Assembly: GCA_038501195.1 (NCBI GenBank)
Contig: JBBPUQ010000009.1
Location: 868,001-932,000, forward strand
Reading direction: 5' to 3'
DNA length: 64,000 bases
Source of the DNA: Nemania diffusa
Taxonomy: Eukaryota > Ascomycota > Sordariomycetes > Xylariales > Xylariaceae
Of the stretch, positions 63,465 through 64,000 are shown in pieces (position 1 is the first letter of the stretch; each line of letters starts with the position of its first letter). A program made the position numbers and the translations under genes. The notes under the pieces were generated by a model, which was not told the DNA's origin, ran no database searches, and saw nothing but the letters and a program-made list of their open reading frames with translations.

Positions 63465-64000
63465 ATGAACATGGCCTCGATGCTCGACCCCTCGGAGCCT
63501 ATTCCGCTTTCCTCTCGCTTCGCGAAGCTCAAGCGGAACATGATCGCGTGTCGGGAGAAGGACGTAGCGGAGTCTTTCTACCGGTTGCTTCGTGCCCTAC
63601 GCAGGGAAGCTGACAACATCGCGGCGAGGGGGTCTGACATAATCCCCACGATCGACTATTTCGACATCCATGACGGCGAGAAGGCGTCAGTGTTCCGGGA
63701 GGCGCTGAGAAGGCGCGGCGTCGCCGTCATCAAGCGCGTGGTGCCGCTCACAGTTGCACAGACCTGGAAGGAGGAGACGCTAGAGTACATCGCCGACAGC
63801 CCACACGCTCGAGGCCACCCCTCGCACGACCCCGAGCTGTTCGACCTGTACTGGAGCCCGAGCCAAGTCCGGGCGCGCGTCGATTCGCGGCTGCTCGACG
63901 CGCAGCGCTTCGCGATGGCCACCTGGCACTGCAGCGACGACCACGCCCTCGTCAGCGCCGAGTGCCCGGTCGTGTACGCGGACCGCGTGCGTGTGAGGGC
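63465..64000 (+). CDS. DUF1479 (YbiU-like) oxygenase-family protein, 5' part
   Basis: An open frame from ATG at 63,465 runs off the window with no stop (178 codons seen; full members are about 400-470). SEPIPLSSRFAKLKRNMI is followed by IIPTIDYFDI, RRRGVAVIKRVVP, ELFDLYWSPSQVRAR and CPVVYADRVRVR, the order found in DUF1479 proteins, where the last word leads into an RxPG turn. The family belongs to the cupin/2-oxoglutarate oxygenase superfamily, but any iron ligands would lie beyond the edge, so activity cannot be judged. A second ATG at 63,471 is possible. No intron is needed in the visible part. Base composition becomes GC-rich downstream. Confidence 0.8.
   Translation, partial: MNMASMLDPSEPIPLSSRFAKLKRNMIACREKDVAESFYRLLRALRREADNIAARGSDIIPTIDYFDIHDGEKASVFREALRRRGVAVIKRVVPLTVAQTWKEETLEYIADSPHARGHPSHDPELFDLYWSPSQVRARVDSRLLDAQRFAMATWHCSDDHALVSAECPVVYADRVRVR

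Noticed and set aside
28000..64000. tRNA or 5S rRNA genes
   Set aside because: Visual search for T-arm (GGTTCGA-type) and 5S landmarks found no stretch that could fold as one; a covariance-model scan would settle it.
29870..64000. A biosynthetic gene cluster or new multi-gene system built on the two oxygenase-like genes and the glycosidase
   Set aside because: They are interspersed with housekeeping genes, lack a core synthase, transporter or regulator, and show no shared promoter feature.

Overview
The window comes from a filamentous ascomycete (Pezizomycotina) nuclear genome. Short GT-AG introns of about 45-190 nt with CTAAC-type branch points, compact monocistronic genes on both strands and single-copy fungal housekeeping genes support this. 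An AT-only block ending abruptly in normal gene space is the pattern left by repeat-induced point mutation (RIP). The genus cannot be determined from the sequence; Sordariomycetes or a relative is plausible.

Layout. Bases 1 to about 27,955 form one AT-dominated block with no gene. Its first 20.6 kb is almost free of G and C, yet repeat structure survives. Two direct-repeat pairs (1,628/7,150 and 9,105/13,845) look like LTRs of two retrotransposons mutated past coding. There is also an inverted LTR-like copy near 16.2 kb, a second copy of the first element's internal region near 17.4 kb, and a barely diverged 81-bp tandem duplication at 18.5 kb. From 20,636 to about 23,860 lies a satellite: 37 perfect TTTAA units, then TTTATTTTAA-type repeats with a larger repeat spacing. 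From 23,860 to 27,955 base composition is intermediate, ending in four tandem units with an exact 140-bp period. Composition then switches within a few tens of bases to about balanced GC.

The gene-bearing part (about 28-64 kb) holds 11 genes, most of them split. I rebuilt their exons by hand: RNA polymerase II elongation factor ELL (29,870-32,306 +); an unrecognised 253-aa protein (36,241 +); a Methyltransf_16 protein methyltransferase (37,992 +); a polyQ/CxxC protein (39,755 +); a six-exon 756-aa helical protein with repeated CWxLC motifs (43,043-45,579 -); RPB10, the RNA polymerase I/II/III subunit (51,163-51,597 -); the SSU-processome WD40 protein Utp17/Nan1 (52,068-55,204 +); a 2-oxoglutarate/Fe(II) oxygenase (56,586 +); a 74-aa 4F5/zf-met2 zinc-finger protein (58,219-58,703 -); a 263-aa protein with a helix-hairpin-helix-like motif (59,212 +); a secreted GH99/GH71-like glycoside hydrolase (60,664 +); and the 5' part of a DUF1479 oxygenase-like gene cut by the window end (63,465 +). 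Including this partial gene the total is 12.

Functional links are limited. RPB10 and Utp17 are divergent across 470 bp, and both serve ribosome production, so a shared promoter is plausible. The zinc-finger gene and the HhH gene are also divergent across about 500 bp. The other genes look like ordinary unlinked fungal genes. I did not find a convincing new multi-gene system; the most unusual material is the repeat architecture of the AT block and its sharp edge.
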